From NCBI GenBank assembly GCA_002704825.1, contig PAIY01000099.1, positions 1 to 64,000 on the forward strand: a stretch of 64,000 bases of DNA. The letters are read 5' to 3'. Below the pieces are notes generated by a model. The model was not told the origin of the DNA, ran no database searches, and worked only from the letters and a program-made list of their open reading frames with translations. A program made the position numbers and the translations under genes. Positions 1 through 8,013 of the stretch are shown one piece after another. The stretch comes from Phycisphaeraceae bacterium. GTDB taxonomy: Bacteria; Planctomycetota; Phycisphaerae; Phycisphaerales; Phycisphaeraceae. The first letter of the stretch is position 1, and every line of letters begins with the position of its first letter.

Positions 1-19
1 AATCGAACCCCACATCCAG

Positions 20-50
20 GAGGAGCCCCACACAGGCTCCTCATTTTTTT
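20..50 (+). terminator. Rho-independent terminator
   Basis: An 8-bp perfect stem (20-27 with 35-42, 7-nt loop) is followed by A and seven T. It would end a + strand transcript that enters from before the window, so the first 20 bases belong to the 3' end of an unseen gene. Confidence 0.85.
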
Positions 51-87
51 ATTCCAACAACCATTCGCTTAAATGACAACTTACAAG

Positions 88-218
88 TCACGAAGTCACG
101 AAGAGCACGAAGGACACGAAGCTCAAGACAATCATTTTGTATTGATTACAGACAACGAACTCATTCATCTGTCTTTTTGCTTCTACTTCGTGAACTTCGT
201 GCTTCGTGTCTTCGTGGT
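88..218. repeat. CACGAAG heptamer inverted repeat
   Basis: The left arm has four CACGAAG units starting at 89, 97, 106 and 115. The right arm has four CTTCGTG units starting at 186, 195, 202 and 210. Unit spacing is 7-9 nt, and about 64 nt of unrelated sequence separates the arms. The transcript could form a long imperfect hairpin. No coding sequence is evident between the arms. It resembles the CACAGAG repeats at 41.4 and 42.5 kb in design but not in sequence. Confidence 0.85.
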
Positions 219-247
219 AAAGAACAAATAGACCGAAAGTCCAAATC

Positions 248-559
248 ATGCTTAACACAGATAATCTCACCATCTCTGATTTTCAACAGTTCATTCGTGA
301 CCGGTACTATGCCACCGACAAGGCGCGGGGTACGCCCAAGACGTACATGTGGTTTATCGAGGAAGTCGGCGAGTTGGCCACCGCTTTGCAGAAGTCCGTC
401 GGAGAAGGTGGCAATACCTCAGGCGGTGAGAATCTCGAAGAGGAATTTGCTGACGTCTTTGCATGGCTTTGCACGCTGGCCAACATCAATGACGTCGATC
501 TCACCGCGGCGATCCAACGCAAGTACGGCAAAGACGGCGGCCCCGAAGGCACCAAGTAA
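248..559 (+). CDS. MazG-like nucleotide pyrophosphohydrolase
   Basis: The 103-residue protein has the single all-alpha MazG fold size. The Mg2+-binding signature is visible as EEVGELATAL (around residue 35) followed by EEEFADVFAWL (around residue 64), the ExxE plus ExxD arrangement of the family. Such enzymes hydrolyse (d)NTPs to NMP and PPi in the cytoplasm, a house-cleaning role; the substrate cannot be read from sequence. The gene stands alone between the CACGAAG repeat and murG. No partner toxin gene is adjacent. The ATG at 248 is the first in frame and no strong Shine-Dalgarno is seen. Confidence 0.85.
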   Translation: MLNTDNLTISDFQQFIRDRYYATDKARGTPKTYMWFIEEVGELATALQKSVGEGGNTSGGENLEEEFADVFAWLCTLANINDVDLTAAIQRKYGKDGGPEGTK

Positions 560-599
560 CCCCCGCCCCGGGACCCGGCCCCCGGAAGTTTCCGATCCA

Positions 600-677
600 A
601 CCGCTTGCGGTTTAGAGCGACGTACGCATTTGAGCGATCCCCCTGATCAACCCATCACACGCTAAACCGCAAGCGGT
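600..677. repeat. Inverted repeat of ACCGCTTGCGGTTTAG
   Basis: The 16-nt arms at 600-615 and 662-677 are exact reverse complements, separated by 46 nt. Each arm also contains the dyad CCGCTTGCGG. A diverged single arm (AAACCGCTTGCGGCTTAGC) recurs at 26071-26089 just after another stop codon, so this is a dispersed repeat. The rest of the 560-769 gap shows no gene. Confidence 0.85.
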
Positions 678-769
678 CAATACGATCCGGTTAAAACACA
701 AAATCAAATGACATTTTTACTTCAACCGTCTCCTTACAGTCTGGGATTTAAGTACAATGTCATCCACTT

Positions 770-1876
770 ATGCCAAAGGGTCCATCCATCCTGTTCGCTG
801 GCGGCGGTTCAGGCGGCCATATTTTCCCGTCCATTGCCATTGCCCAACGTGTTGCCAAGATTCAAGCCGATGCGGGAATTCATTTCCTTGTTTCCAATCG
901 CGCAATCGACGCAACCGTGATGGGCAACCTGCCCTATGACTGGTCCCCGTCCCCGGCTCAACCTTTACCGCGACAACCGATGAAAGTCTTTGGCTTTATC
1001 AGGTCATGGAAAAAAGCACGCGCCCAGGCAAGGCAATTGATTGCTGACAACCAGGTCAAAGCGGTGTTGTGCGCAGGCGGTTTTGTCTCCGGCGCGGTGG
1101 CCGTCGAAGCGCGCAAAAAACGCGTCCCCGTCGTGCTGCTGAATCTCGATGCGACACCGGGCATTGCCAACAAGTGGCTGGCCAAGCGCGTGGATCATGT
1201 GTACACCGTCTACAAACAGGAAGACTGGCATCACGCTGAACATGTCGGACTGCCCTTGCGTAACGAAGCGATCGGCCCGGAAGACAAAGCCCAGGCACGC
1301 GTGGACATGGGACTCAACCCCACCCGTCGGACACTGTTAGTCGTCGGTGGCAGTCAGTCGGCCAAGTCACTTAACGAGATGATGCTGGAGATGGTGCACC
1401 TGTCTTCCACACAACAAGTCATGCGTCAATGGCAAATCCTGCACATCTCCGGCAATGAAGACGCTGAGCGTATGGAGTTGGCTTACCGCAACGCCAACAT
1501 TCAGGCCAAGGTCCTGCCGTTCACCCAGCAGATGGGGCTTGCATGGCGATGTGCCTCGGTTGCCATCAGTCGCAGCGGCGCCGGTTCGGTGGCGGAGGTT
1601 TGGCATAACGCGGTGCCTGCGATTTTCATGCCTTACCCGTATCACAAGGATCAGCATCAGGTCCACAACGCTCAACCACTGGTCGATGCCGGGGCCGCGT
1701 TGCTGTTGACGGATCATGTAGACGCGGTAAAAAATGCCCACCAGATCATCAACCCACTCACCGAATTGATGGTCAACAAGGTCTACCGCCAGAACATGGT
1801 CGACTGGCTGATCAAGACCAAACCAGCAGACGGCGCGGACATCATCGCCCGAGCCCTGCTGCGTCATTTGCGGTAA
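770..1876 (+). CDS. murG: UDP-GlcNAc:undecaprenyl-PP-MurNAc-peptide GlcNAc transferase MurG
   Basis: This GT28 glycosyltransferase of 368 residues (family norm about 355-370) adds GlcNAc to lipid I to make lipid II at the inner face of the cytoplasmic membrane. The N-terminal glycine-rich motif GGGSGGHIFP (residues 10-19) and the C-terminal donor-binding region SRSGAGSVAEVWHNAVP, followed by a PYPYHKDQHQ stretch, match the family. It is outside a dcw cluster and is followed by ispA and dxs, a lipid-carrier and isoprenoid neighbourhood. A TACAAT -10-like hexamer at 753-758 lies only 12 nt before the ATG and no Shine-Dalgarno is visible, so the mRNA may be nearly leaderless (inference). Confidence 0.9.
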   Translation: MPKGPSILFAGGGSGGHIFPSIAIAQRVAKIQADAGIHFLVSNRAIDATVMGNLPYDWSPSPAQPLPRQPMKVFGFIRSWKKARAQARQLIADNQVKAVLCAGGFVSGAVAVEARKKRVPVVLLNLDATPGIANKWLAKRVDHVYTVYKQEDWHHAEHVGLPLRNEAIGPEDKAQARVDMGLNPTRRTLLVVGGSQSAKSLNEMMLEMVHLSSTQQVMRQWQILHISGNEDAERMELAYRNANIQAKVLPFTQQMGLAWRCASVAISRSGAGSVAEVWHNAVPAIFMPYPYHKDQHQVHNAQPLVDAGAALLLTDHVDAVKNAHQIINPLTELMVNKVYRQNMVDWLIKTKPADGADIIARALLRHLR

Positions 1877-2076
1877 TCGTCTGTTATCCCAACCATGATG
1901 CTTTAATCAAAAGACCAACAAAGCCCTTGATAGACAGGGATTTGGACGGGTGATCATTGTTTAGCCCCCCATGAACCGGTATCATATGCCCACGTTTGGC
2001 AAACGGCGTCCCGTCGCACGGTTCACCTGATCCAAGCAGGTTAAAACTTGACTCCAACAAGGACAGACTGAGGCGA

Positions 2077-2970
2077 ATGAGTACCACTGTGCCCAATATT
2101 GATATCAAACAACTCACCGAGCCGGCGAGCGCGATTGAAGCGTACATGTCAGCTTATCTTGACGAACGTGCTTTACCAGAGAACCTGCGTGATGCAGCCA
2201 AGTACGCCCTGCTGGGTGGTGGCAAGCGGATGCGTCCGATTCTCGTCGCCCGTTGCTGCCAGGCTGTGGGTGGTAAACTCGAACAAGCGCTGCCTCCCGC
2301 CGCAGCCATCGAACTGATCCACTGCTTTAGCCTCGTCCACGATGACCTGCCTGCAATGGATGACGATGACCTGCGTCGCGGTCGCCCGACCCTTCATATC
2401 CAGACCAACGAAGCGATGGCCATCCTCACCGGTGATCTGCTGAACACGATGGCTTTTGAGTTGATCACCGAAAAGGTGGCTGATCCGAAGCTTGCCTGTC
2501 AATTGGTCAAGGAACTCTCGGTTGCGACCAATGACATGATTGCGGGTCAGGTTTATGACACGCTGCCCTGCTTCCCCGAAGGCTTATCCGACCTGGAAGA
2601 ATTGCAGTTGATTCACCACAACAAGACCGGCGCGCTGCTGCGTTGTGCATGTCGCATGGGAGCGATTGTCGGTGGTGCTGACGAAGAACAACTCGCTGCC
2701 ATCACCGATTATGCTGCTGCCATTGGCCTGATGTTCCAGGTGGTCGATGACCTGCTTGACGTCACCCAGACCACCGAACAACTGGGCAAGACCGCTGGCA
2801 AGGATTTGGTGCAAGGCAAACTCACCTACCCCAGCCTCATCGGGATTGATGCCACCAGGCAGCAAATCGTCGAACTGCAAAAACAGGCTCACGATGCCCT
2901 GGACAAACTCGATGTCCCCGACAGCAGCCTGCGTGATCTCTGTGACTTCATGGCCACGCGATCGAATTAA
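2077..2970 (+). CDS. ispA: Polyprenyl (farnesyl-type) diphosphate synthase
   Basis: This all-alpha trans-prenyltransferase condenses IPP with allylic diphosphates. The first aspartate-rich motif DDLPAMDDDDLRRGRPT and the second motif DDLLD, in FQVVDDLLDVTQ, are both intact. KxxGKD-type residues follow (LGKTAGKD). The start is placed at the ATG at 2077, preceded by GAGG, giving 297 residues, the usual IspA length; an in-frame ATG at 1996 would add 27 unconserved residues. Product length (C15 or C20) is not certain. It lies upstream of dxs, the common bacterial ispA-dxs order, but no xseB precedes it. Confidence 0.9.
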   Translation: MSTTVPNIDIKQLTEPASAIEAYMSAYLDERALPENLRDAAKYALLGGGKRMRPILVARCCQAVGGKLEQALPPAAAIELIHCFSLVHDDLPAMDDDDLRRGRPTLHIQTNEAMAILTGDLLNTMAFELITEKVADPKLACQLVKELSVATNDMIAGQVYDTLPCFPEGLSDLEELQLIHHNKTGALLRCACRMGAIVGGADEEQLAAITDYAAAIGLMFQVVDDLLDVTQTTEQLGKTAGKDLVQGKLTYPSLIGIDATRQQIVELQKQAHDALDKLDVPDSSLRDLCDFMATRSN

Positions 2971-2977
2971 GACAGAA

Positions 2978-3062
2978 GGGATTAGGGATTAGCACGAAGA
3001 CAAATGACATTCCCAAATTCAAATGCCTTGCCCCTAATCCCCAATCCCCAATCACGAATCCC
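2978..3062. repeat. GGATTAG-type tandem inverted repeat
   Basis: Just after the ispA stop, GGGATTAGGGATTAG (2978-2992) faces a complementary block of CTAATCCC/CAATCCC/GAATCCC units (3034-3062). The repeat unit is 7-8 nt. The transcript could form a loose hairpin between ispA and dxs. Confidence 0.7.
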
Positions 3063-3088
3063 TGACTAAAAAACGCACGGAAGCGCCC

Positions 3089-3119
3089 GTTTCAGGTTAC
3101 AATATTGACATCCTGAAAC
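3089..3119. promoter_or_regulatory. Dyad bracketing a -10-like element upstream of dxs
   Basis: GTTTCAGG (3089-3096) and CCTGAAAC (3112-3119) form a perfect 8-bp dyad with a 15-nt spacer. A TACAAT hexamer (3098-3103) lies inside the spacer, 43 nt before the dxs ATG. This looks like an operator over a promoter. No convincing -35 is visible, so the promoter assignment is tentative. Confidence 0.4.
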
Positions 3120-3146
3120 TCCGAAAGGTATCCAGAAGGAAAGACA

Positions 3147-5129
3147 ATGACCGCAACCTCGTCCGACAACATGGTCACTGAAGCCCAGGCAAACGATTTA
3201 CCCCTGCTTCGGGCCATCAAGACGCCAGCTGATCTCAAGAAGCTCTCCATTGATGAGCTGCCCCAACTGGCGCAGGAAATCCGCAATGCCATCTGCCATC
3301 AAGTTTCCAAGACCGGTGGCCATCTTGCTCCGAACCTCGGCGTGGTGGAACTGACCATCGCGATGCATTACGTCTTTGACTTTGCTTCCGACCGCCTGCT
3401 CTTTGATGTGGGTCACCAATGCTACCCGCACAAATTGCTCACCGGTCGCCTGGATTTGATGAGCAAGCTGCGAACCTCCGCGGGGATGTCCGGCTTCCCC
3501 GAACCCGCGGAATCCCCCTACGACCTGTTCTCCGTCGGACATGCCGGTACCGCAGTCTCCACCGCAGTGGGCATGGCACGCGGCGACAGCCTCAATGGTG
3601 AAGAAAACCGCAAAGTCGCCTGCCTCGTCGGTGACTCCTCCATCGTCAACGGCCTGTCCATGGAAGGCCTCAACAACGCAGGCACGCTCAAGCGTCAATT
3701 CCTCGTCGTGCTCAATGACAACGGCATGTCCATCGCCAAGCCGCAAGGTGCCATGGCAAGTTACTTCGACCGTGTCCGCGTCAACCACATGTACGGTGAT
3801 CTGAAAAAACGTGCTCACGAAGTCCTTCAACGCATCCCCGGCGGTTCAACACTCGAAGAGGCCTATCACCGCTTTGGTGAGATGGCCAAAGCTGCTGTCT
3901 GTCACGATCACATGTTCGAGCAGTTCGGCCTGGTTTGTCTTGGCCCCATTGATGGTCATGACCTGCCGACGCTTGTGGACATGCTCAACGAAGTCAAGGA
4001 CATCGACCGCCCCGTGCTGCTGCATGTCAAGACGATCAAGGGTAAAGGATTCAGCTTTACCGAAGGCGATGCCACCACGTTCCACAGCCCCAAGCCTTTC
4101 ACCGTCGAAGGCTGCCGCGTCGAAGTCAAATCCTCCGGCCGCTCGTTCACCAGTGCTTATGCAGACGGCATGATCGACCTGATGAAACAGGATGACAAGG
4201 TCACCGCCATCACCGCTGCCATGCCCGACGGCACGGGACTCACCAAGATCATGGCTGAGTTCCCCGATCGATCATTCGACACCGGTATCTGCGAATCACA
4301 TGCCATGGACATGGCAGCAGGCATGGCAAAGACCGGCTTAAAACCGTTCTTTGCTGTCTACTCCACGTTCAGTCAACGTGCCCTCGACCAGGTCTTCCAG
4401 GAAGTCTCACTGCAGGGCCTTCCCGTCCGCGTCTGCATGGACCGTGCAGGCTACGTCGGCGGTGACGGTGCAGTGCATCACGGCTTCATGGACATCAGCA
4501 TCTTCCGACTCTTCCCCAAGGCAGCGTTGCTTGCCCCCATGGACGAACCGACCCTCAAGGCTGGTCTTGCCTTCATGAAGGACTACAACGACGGCGCATC
4601 GTTCATCCGCTACCCGCGTGACAATGTCGCTGCCAACCCATTTGAAAGCGAGCTTGCGCCGTTTGAACTGGGTAAAGCCCATCGCATCCGTGAAGCCAAA
4701 GACGGTAAGCCCAGCGTTGCCATCCTCGCATTAGGCACCATGGCATACATCGCCAACACCGCCATCGACGAGTTGGAACAGCAAGGCTACAGCGTCGAAC
4801 TGTACGATGCCCGCTTTGCAACGCCGGTCGACATTGACCTGGTTCAATCGCTCACCGAACAAGGCATCAAGGTCATCACCGTCGAAGACCACACGCTCGT
4901 CGGCGGCTTTGGGACTGCAGTCCTCGAAGCTGCATCGGATCGCAATCTCGACACCCGTTTGATCAGCCGCATGGGCATGCCACAGAAATGGGTCCGCCCC
5001 GACAGCCGCAACAAACAGCTTGCAGAAAACGGTCTGGATGCCGTAGCCATCGCCCGCCGCGTCCGCGAAGTGCTCGACGATTCAACTGAATCCGTCACCA
5101 GCAAATCGCAGCAAGAAGCACAGGCGTAA
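3147..5129 (+). CDS. dxs: 1-deoxy-D-xylulose-5-phosphate synthase
   Basis: This thiamine-diphosphate enzyme condenses pyruvate and glyceraldehyde 3-phosphate, the first step of the MEP isoprenoid pathway. At 660 residues it is slightly longer than the usual ~620-640, with extra residues at both ends. GHQCYPHKLLTGR, LGPIDGHD and YSTFSQRALDQV plus DRAGYVGGDGAVHHG match the family. AAGGA stands 7 nt before the ATG. Two sites differ from textbook Dxs: the ThDP motif reads GDSSI rather than GDGA/S, keeping the metal-binding Asp, and GHSSTS reads GHAGTA. The gene is otherwise intact, so it is probably a lineage-specific variant. A strong terminator follows. Confidence 0.9.
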   Translation: MTATSSDNMVTEAQANDLPLLRAIKTPADLKKLSIDELPQLAQEIRNAICHQVSKTGGHLAPNLGVVELTIAMHYVFDFASDRLLFDVGHQCYPHKLLTGRLDLMSKLRTSAGMSGFPEPAESPYDLFSVGHAGTAVSTAVGMARGDSLNGEENRKVACLVGDSSIVNGLSMEGLNNAGTLKRQFLVVLNDNGMSIAKPQGAMASYFDRVRVNHMYGDLKKRAHEVLQRIPGGSTLEEAYHRFGEMAKAAVCHDHMFEQFGLVCLGPIDGHDLPTLVDMLNEVKDIDRPVLLHVKTIKGKGFSFTEGDATTFHSPKPFTVEGCRVEVKSSGRSFTSAYADGMIDLMKQDDKVTAITAAMPDGTGLTKIMAEFPDRSFDTGICESHAMDMAAGMAKTGLKPFFAVYSTFSQRALDQVFQEVSLQGLPVRVCMDRAGYVGGDGAVHHGFMDISIFRLFPKAALLAPMDEPTLKAGLAFMKDYNDGASFIRYPRDNVAANPFESELAPFELGKAHRIREAKDGKPSVAILALGTMAYIANTAIDELEQQGYSVELYDARFATPVDIDLVQSLTEQGIKVITVEDHTLVGGFGTAVLEAASDRNLDTRLISRMGMPQKWVRPDSRNKQLAENGLDAVAIARRVREVLDDSTESVTSKSQQEAQA

Positions 5130-5155
5130 GCAAACATCACAACAGACAAACAAAA

Positions 5156-5196
5156 ACGCGAGATGAATCACCAAGGTTCATCTCGCGTTTTTTTTT
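5156..5196 (+). terminator. Rho-independent terminator after dxs
   Basis: A 12-bp perfect stem (5156-5167 with 5177-5188, 9-nt loop) is followed by eight or more T. It closes the murG-ispA-dxs group. Confidence 0.95.
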
Positions 5197-5210
5197 GTTT
5201 CGTTTGTCAG

Positions 5211-5375
5211 CGACACGCAGTGTCGCAGCTATGAAAGATCACACTAAGAGCAATTCAGATCATTATTCTCCATTGCGTCTCTGATTCCGTCATTCCCGCG
5301 CAGGCGGGAATCCAGTGGCATGCAGTAGAAAATTGCAAATTCCACTGGACTCCCGCCTGCGCGGGAGTGACGGAA
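5211..5375. repeat. CGTCATTCCCGC-type inverted repeat, with a small CGACAC dyad
   Basis: Arms at 5285-5318 and 5342-5375 (34 nt each) are reverse complements with two substitutions, around a 23-nt loop. Each arm also contains the nested dyad CCCGCGCAGGCGGG. The same element occurs at 46918-47003. A short dyad CGACAC-GCA-GTGTCG precedes it at 5211-5225. The location between convergent transcripts (dxs and the deacetylase gene) fits a role in ending or protecting mRNA, but that is inference. Confidence 0.9.
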
Positions 5376-5426
5376 GTGGGCAATTGTATGTGCGTTTTGC
5401 TAAAAAACACAGCAACAATAGCTGCA

Positions 5427-6155
5427 TCACCGCGCCACTTCCGGCAGATCATCCATCCCCACACATGCGACATGCATTTGCTTGGCGAGTTTGAGGACTT
5501 CTTCGAGATACGCTGGATTCGTCACATGGCCCTGCTTGTCGGTTGCACTGATGTTGTGGCCGTAGAACGTCATGTGTTGACCGTTGTCTGCCAGGCGGGT
5601 GAGAATCTGCTGCCAGAGATCAAGGGGGATTTCCGGTTTGGGTTCACTGCGGGCGATGGTGTCCAGATGCATGCCGGGCATCATGCGTTGATTGGGTAAA
5701 TCATCAAGATCCAAAAACAAATGCTCAAAGCTGCCCATCACTGTACGATCCGTCTTGGCTGAGCCTGCGCGGAAGCGATCAAAGCGATCAAACAAACGGG
5801 CATTGGTCTTCTCGTCGTAGTTGTTAAACGCGTAGGCATAATTGGTGATGTCCCAACCGTGCGCGTCGTACCAATCGATGCAGGGTTTGACTTCGTCTTC
5901 CCAGAATTTTTCGACACCGTTTTCTTCGGTGTACTGCACCGGCCAGACATGCCGCCAACCGTGACAGCCGATGGTCTGCCCTGCTGCCATGAGTTGTTCG
6001 GCTTTGGTGATCTGTTCGTCGGTGAGTTTATCAAGGTTGTTTAAATAGAACGTAACCTTGGCGTCATACTTTTCCAACACCGGCAAAAAGGCGTGCCAAT
6101 TATCGATATGATAATCATCAAACGTCAGCAGAATACAAGGGGTGATCTGTGCCAT
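5427..6155 (-). CDS. NodB-type polysaccharide deacetylase family protein
   Basis: The 242-residue protein carries the NodB motif LTFDD (Asp13, Asp14) and the metal-binding GCHGWRH (His65, His69), the zinc triad of carbohydrate esterase family 4 enzymes. The family removes N- or O-acetyl groups from glycans, or in a subset hydrolyses other amides. There is no signal peptide, so it is probably cytoplasmic. GAGGA lies 5 nt before the ATG. It is the last gene after the IclR-SDR-RraA-SMP-30 set but is separated from it by a terminator-like hairpin, so it may be transcribed independently or by read-through. Confidence 0.8.
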   Translation of the reverse strand: MAQITPCILLTFDDYHIDNWHAFLPVLEKYDAKVTFYLNNLDKLTDEQITKAEQLMAAGQTIGCHGWRHVWPVQYTEENGVEKFWEDEVKPCIDWYDAHGWDITNYAYAFNNYDEKTNARLFDRFDRFRAGSAKTDRTVMGSFEHLFLDLDDLPNQRMMPGMHLDTIARSEPKPEIPLDLWQQILTRLADNGQHMTFYGHNISATDKQGHVTNPAYLEEVLKLAKQMHVACVGMDDLPEVAR

Positions 6156-6176
6156 GGAGTCCTCACATCAAGTTAT

Positions 6177-6212
6177 AAAAAAGCCGCGGCAAGTCGATCG
6201 ACTCACCGCGGT
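6177..6212 (-). terminator. Terminator between the SMP-30 and deacetylase genes
   Basis: On the minus strand a CCGCGG/CCGCGG outer stem with an inner AGTCGA/TCGACT dyad is followed by six T (A-run at 6177-6182). It lies in the 87-nt gap after the lactonase stop and may attenuate transcription into the deacetylase gene. Confidence 0.75.
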
Positions 6213-6242
6213 GTGTTGATTGTTCAGATTAGTTTAGCGATT

Positions 6243-7106
6243 TCAGACCGCGATGCGTGAGTTACATTCGGCTTTACCGGGGACATCACAGATCATGGTG
6301 AACATCCCCCCTGCATTTTCGCCAAACTCAGCGTCACCGGTTTCACCACCATAGCTGGTGATGACCATGCGTTTAAAATCATCACCTGCCCATGCGGTAC
6401 AACTGGGGCGTGCACAGGTTGTCTTGAAGCGATTGACTTCCTTGCCATCGGCATCAAACTCGATAACACAGTAACCACCCCAGATGGCTGAGAACACATG
6501 GCCTTGTGAATCGACGGTCATCCCATCAGGAACGCCCAGGTCTTTATCGATCTCTGCGAAGACCTGCTTGTTGGAGATTTCGCCGGTCGCCTGGTCGTAG
6601 TCATAGCGATAGATCTGACGAGCGGTTGAATCGGTGTGATACATCTGCTTGTTGTCGGGCGTAAAACCAAGTCCGTTGGAGATGCCCAGATCGGTGACAA
6701 CTTGATGCAGTGAGCCGTCAAGGTCAAGGCGATAGAGACTGCCGGGATGTTTGTCGGTGGGCATCGTGCCACAGAACACGCGACCACAGGGTGCAGCGAT
6801 CACATCATTGAAGCGACCATCCACTTCGCCAGGTACTTCGTCGATGATGGTTTTGACCACCTTGCCATCTGCCCACTGGACGATGTTGCCTTTATCACGA
6901 AAGAGAATAAGCGAGCCATCGGGTTGGATGGTGTAGCCGCCGACGGTGCGGTCTTCGTAGATTTTTTCGTGTTGCTCGGTTGCTGGATCATACGTGTGCA
7001 ACTGCCCGCGCGAGATGTCGGTCCAGTAGAGTTTCTTATGCAATGTATGCCAGATCGGGCCTTCGCCCAGGAAGTTATGTTGGTTGAACCAGAGTGCGAT
7101 GGACAT
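6243..7106 (-). CDS. SMP-30/gluconolactonase family protein
   Basis: The 287-residue six-bladed beta-propeller of the SMP-30/gluconolactonase/LRE family begins with NFLGEGPIWH, whose Glu is the usual divalent-metal ligand, followed by LYWTDI. Later motifs NDVIAAPCGRVFCGTM and GLGFTPDNKQMYHTDS are typical of the metal-binding face. The family hydrolyses sugar lactones to sugar acids. It sits 112 nt after the RraA-like gene, and with the SDR suggests oxidation of a sugar, lactone opening and further catabolism. There is no signal peptide. The exact lactone is unknown. Confidence 0.88.
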   Translation of the reverse strand: MSIALWFNQHNFLGEGPIWHTLHKKLYWTDISRGQLHTYDPATEQHEKIYEDRTVGGYTIQPDGSLILFRDKGNIVQWADGKVVKTIIDEVPGEVDGRFNDVIAAPCGRVFCGTMPTDKHPGSLYRLDLDGSLHQVVTDLGISNGLGFTPDNKQMYHTDSTARQIYRYDYDQATGEISNKQVFAEIDKDLGVPDGMTVDSQGHVFSAIWGGYCVIEFDADGKEVNRFKTTCARPSCTAWAGDDFKRMVITSYGGETGDAEFGENAGGMFTMICDVPGKAECNSRIAV

Positions 7107-7218
7107 ATCTCAAAGCCTTGTACTTAATGAAATGTGAAAGCGGCATTGTAGCGTCAAACACAAAAGTGTCTATTTTTCAAGCGTTTTATCACATGGTGCA
7201 AATTGCACGATATGGATT

Positions 7219-7938
7219 TTAGAAATAACCACCACGCGAATGAATCTCTTCAGCGGACATGCCAGCGGAGACCCATTCCTTGATTTCCTCTTCGTTCTTC
7301 TCAATGGCTTCAGCGCGGAGCAGCACTTCCACGGCGATCTTGCGTGGGATGACCATTGCGCCATCAATGTCGGCAAAGATGATATCGCCGGGCTTGATGA
7401 TGCAGTTACCCACCTGAATCGGAACCTGGTAGCCGGTCATCTTAGTGCGGGATAGCGCGCCGTTGGATGTGCGGTACTTGTACCAGATGGGGAACTTGAG
7501 ATTGAGAATGCCACGGGTGTCGCGGATACCGCCATCGACGATCGCACCTTTGGCACCGCGTTTCATGGAGGCCTGCGTCATGACTTCACCCCAATGCGAA
7601 GCTTCGTCATCACCATTGGCATTCCACACGCAGATGTGATTGGACTTGATCTCTTCGAGCATCTTCACACGGTGTTCCAGTTCGCCGGTGAGTGTCGGGT
7701 CTTTGCAACTGCGGATGGTAAAGGCAATGCCACAGCAGACCATTTCTTTTTCCAGCGGGTGAATCTCGGGTGGCAGCGCACAATTGACGATGCACATCTC
7801 ACGCATCACGTCATTGACCGCGCCGGTGTAGAGTTTTTCGTAACGCGCACACAACTCATCTTCGGGAATGGTCAGTTCGATGTCATCGACAAAATCACGA
7901 ATCTGTCGGAGTTTGTCGGTTTCCATTTTGTAGCTCAT
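7219..7938 (-). CDS. RraA-like (HMG/CHA aldolase fold) protein
   Basis: This 239-residue protein is of the RraA/dimethylmenaquinone methyltransferase-like fold. The motif GAKGAIVDGGIRDTRGI contains the G...R-D signature that in 4-hydroxy-4-methyl-2-oxoglutarate aldolases binds substrate and metal. Family members are either class II pyruvate aldolases or RNase E inhibitors; the catabolic neighbours favour an aldolase or decarboxylase on a sugar-acid intermediate. The ATG at 7938 is chosen because AAAGGA lies just upstream; a longer frame from 8007 adds 23 unconserved residues and would overlap the intergenic sequence. A perfect dyad GTGCAAATTGCAC (7196-7208) follows the stop. Confidence 0.82.
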   Translation of the reverse strand: MSYKMETDKLRQIRDFVDDIELTIPEDELCARYEKLYTGAVNDVMREMCIVNCALPPEIHPLEKEMVCCGIAFTIRSCKDPTLTGELEHRVKMLEEIKSNHICVWNANGDDEASHWGEVMTQASMKRGAKGAIVDGGIRDTRGILNLKFPIWYKYRTSNGALSRTKMTGYQVPIQVGNCIIKPGDIIFADIDGAMVIPRKIAVEVLLRAEAIEKNEEEIKEWVSAGMSAEEIHSRGGYF

Positions 7939-8013
7939 AGCCAATCCTTTTCTGTCTGAAGCGCGCAGAAATCGCGCCTTGTTTTCAAATATGAAATTTT
8001 CAGTCAAAGTCGA

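Noticed and set aside
1-27. Possible 3' end of a tRNA or tmRNA (aTCGAACCCC wording)
   Set aside because: T-loop position 54 would be A rather than T and the 5' part lies outside the window, so it cannot be tested.
248-559. MazG-like gene as part of a MazEF-type toxin-antitoxin pair
   Set aside because: No toxin or antitoxin gene is next to it; MazG is a pyrophosphohydrolase, not a toxin.
3198-3830. 210-codon frame antisense to dxs
   Set aside because: Shadow of a strongly conserved enzyme; no recognisable motif or ribosome-binding site.
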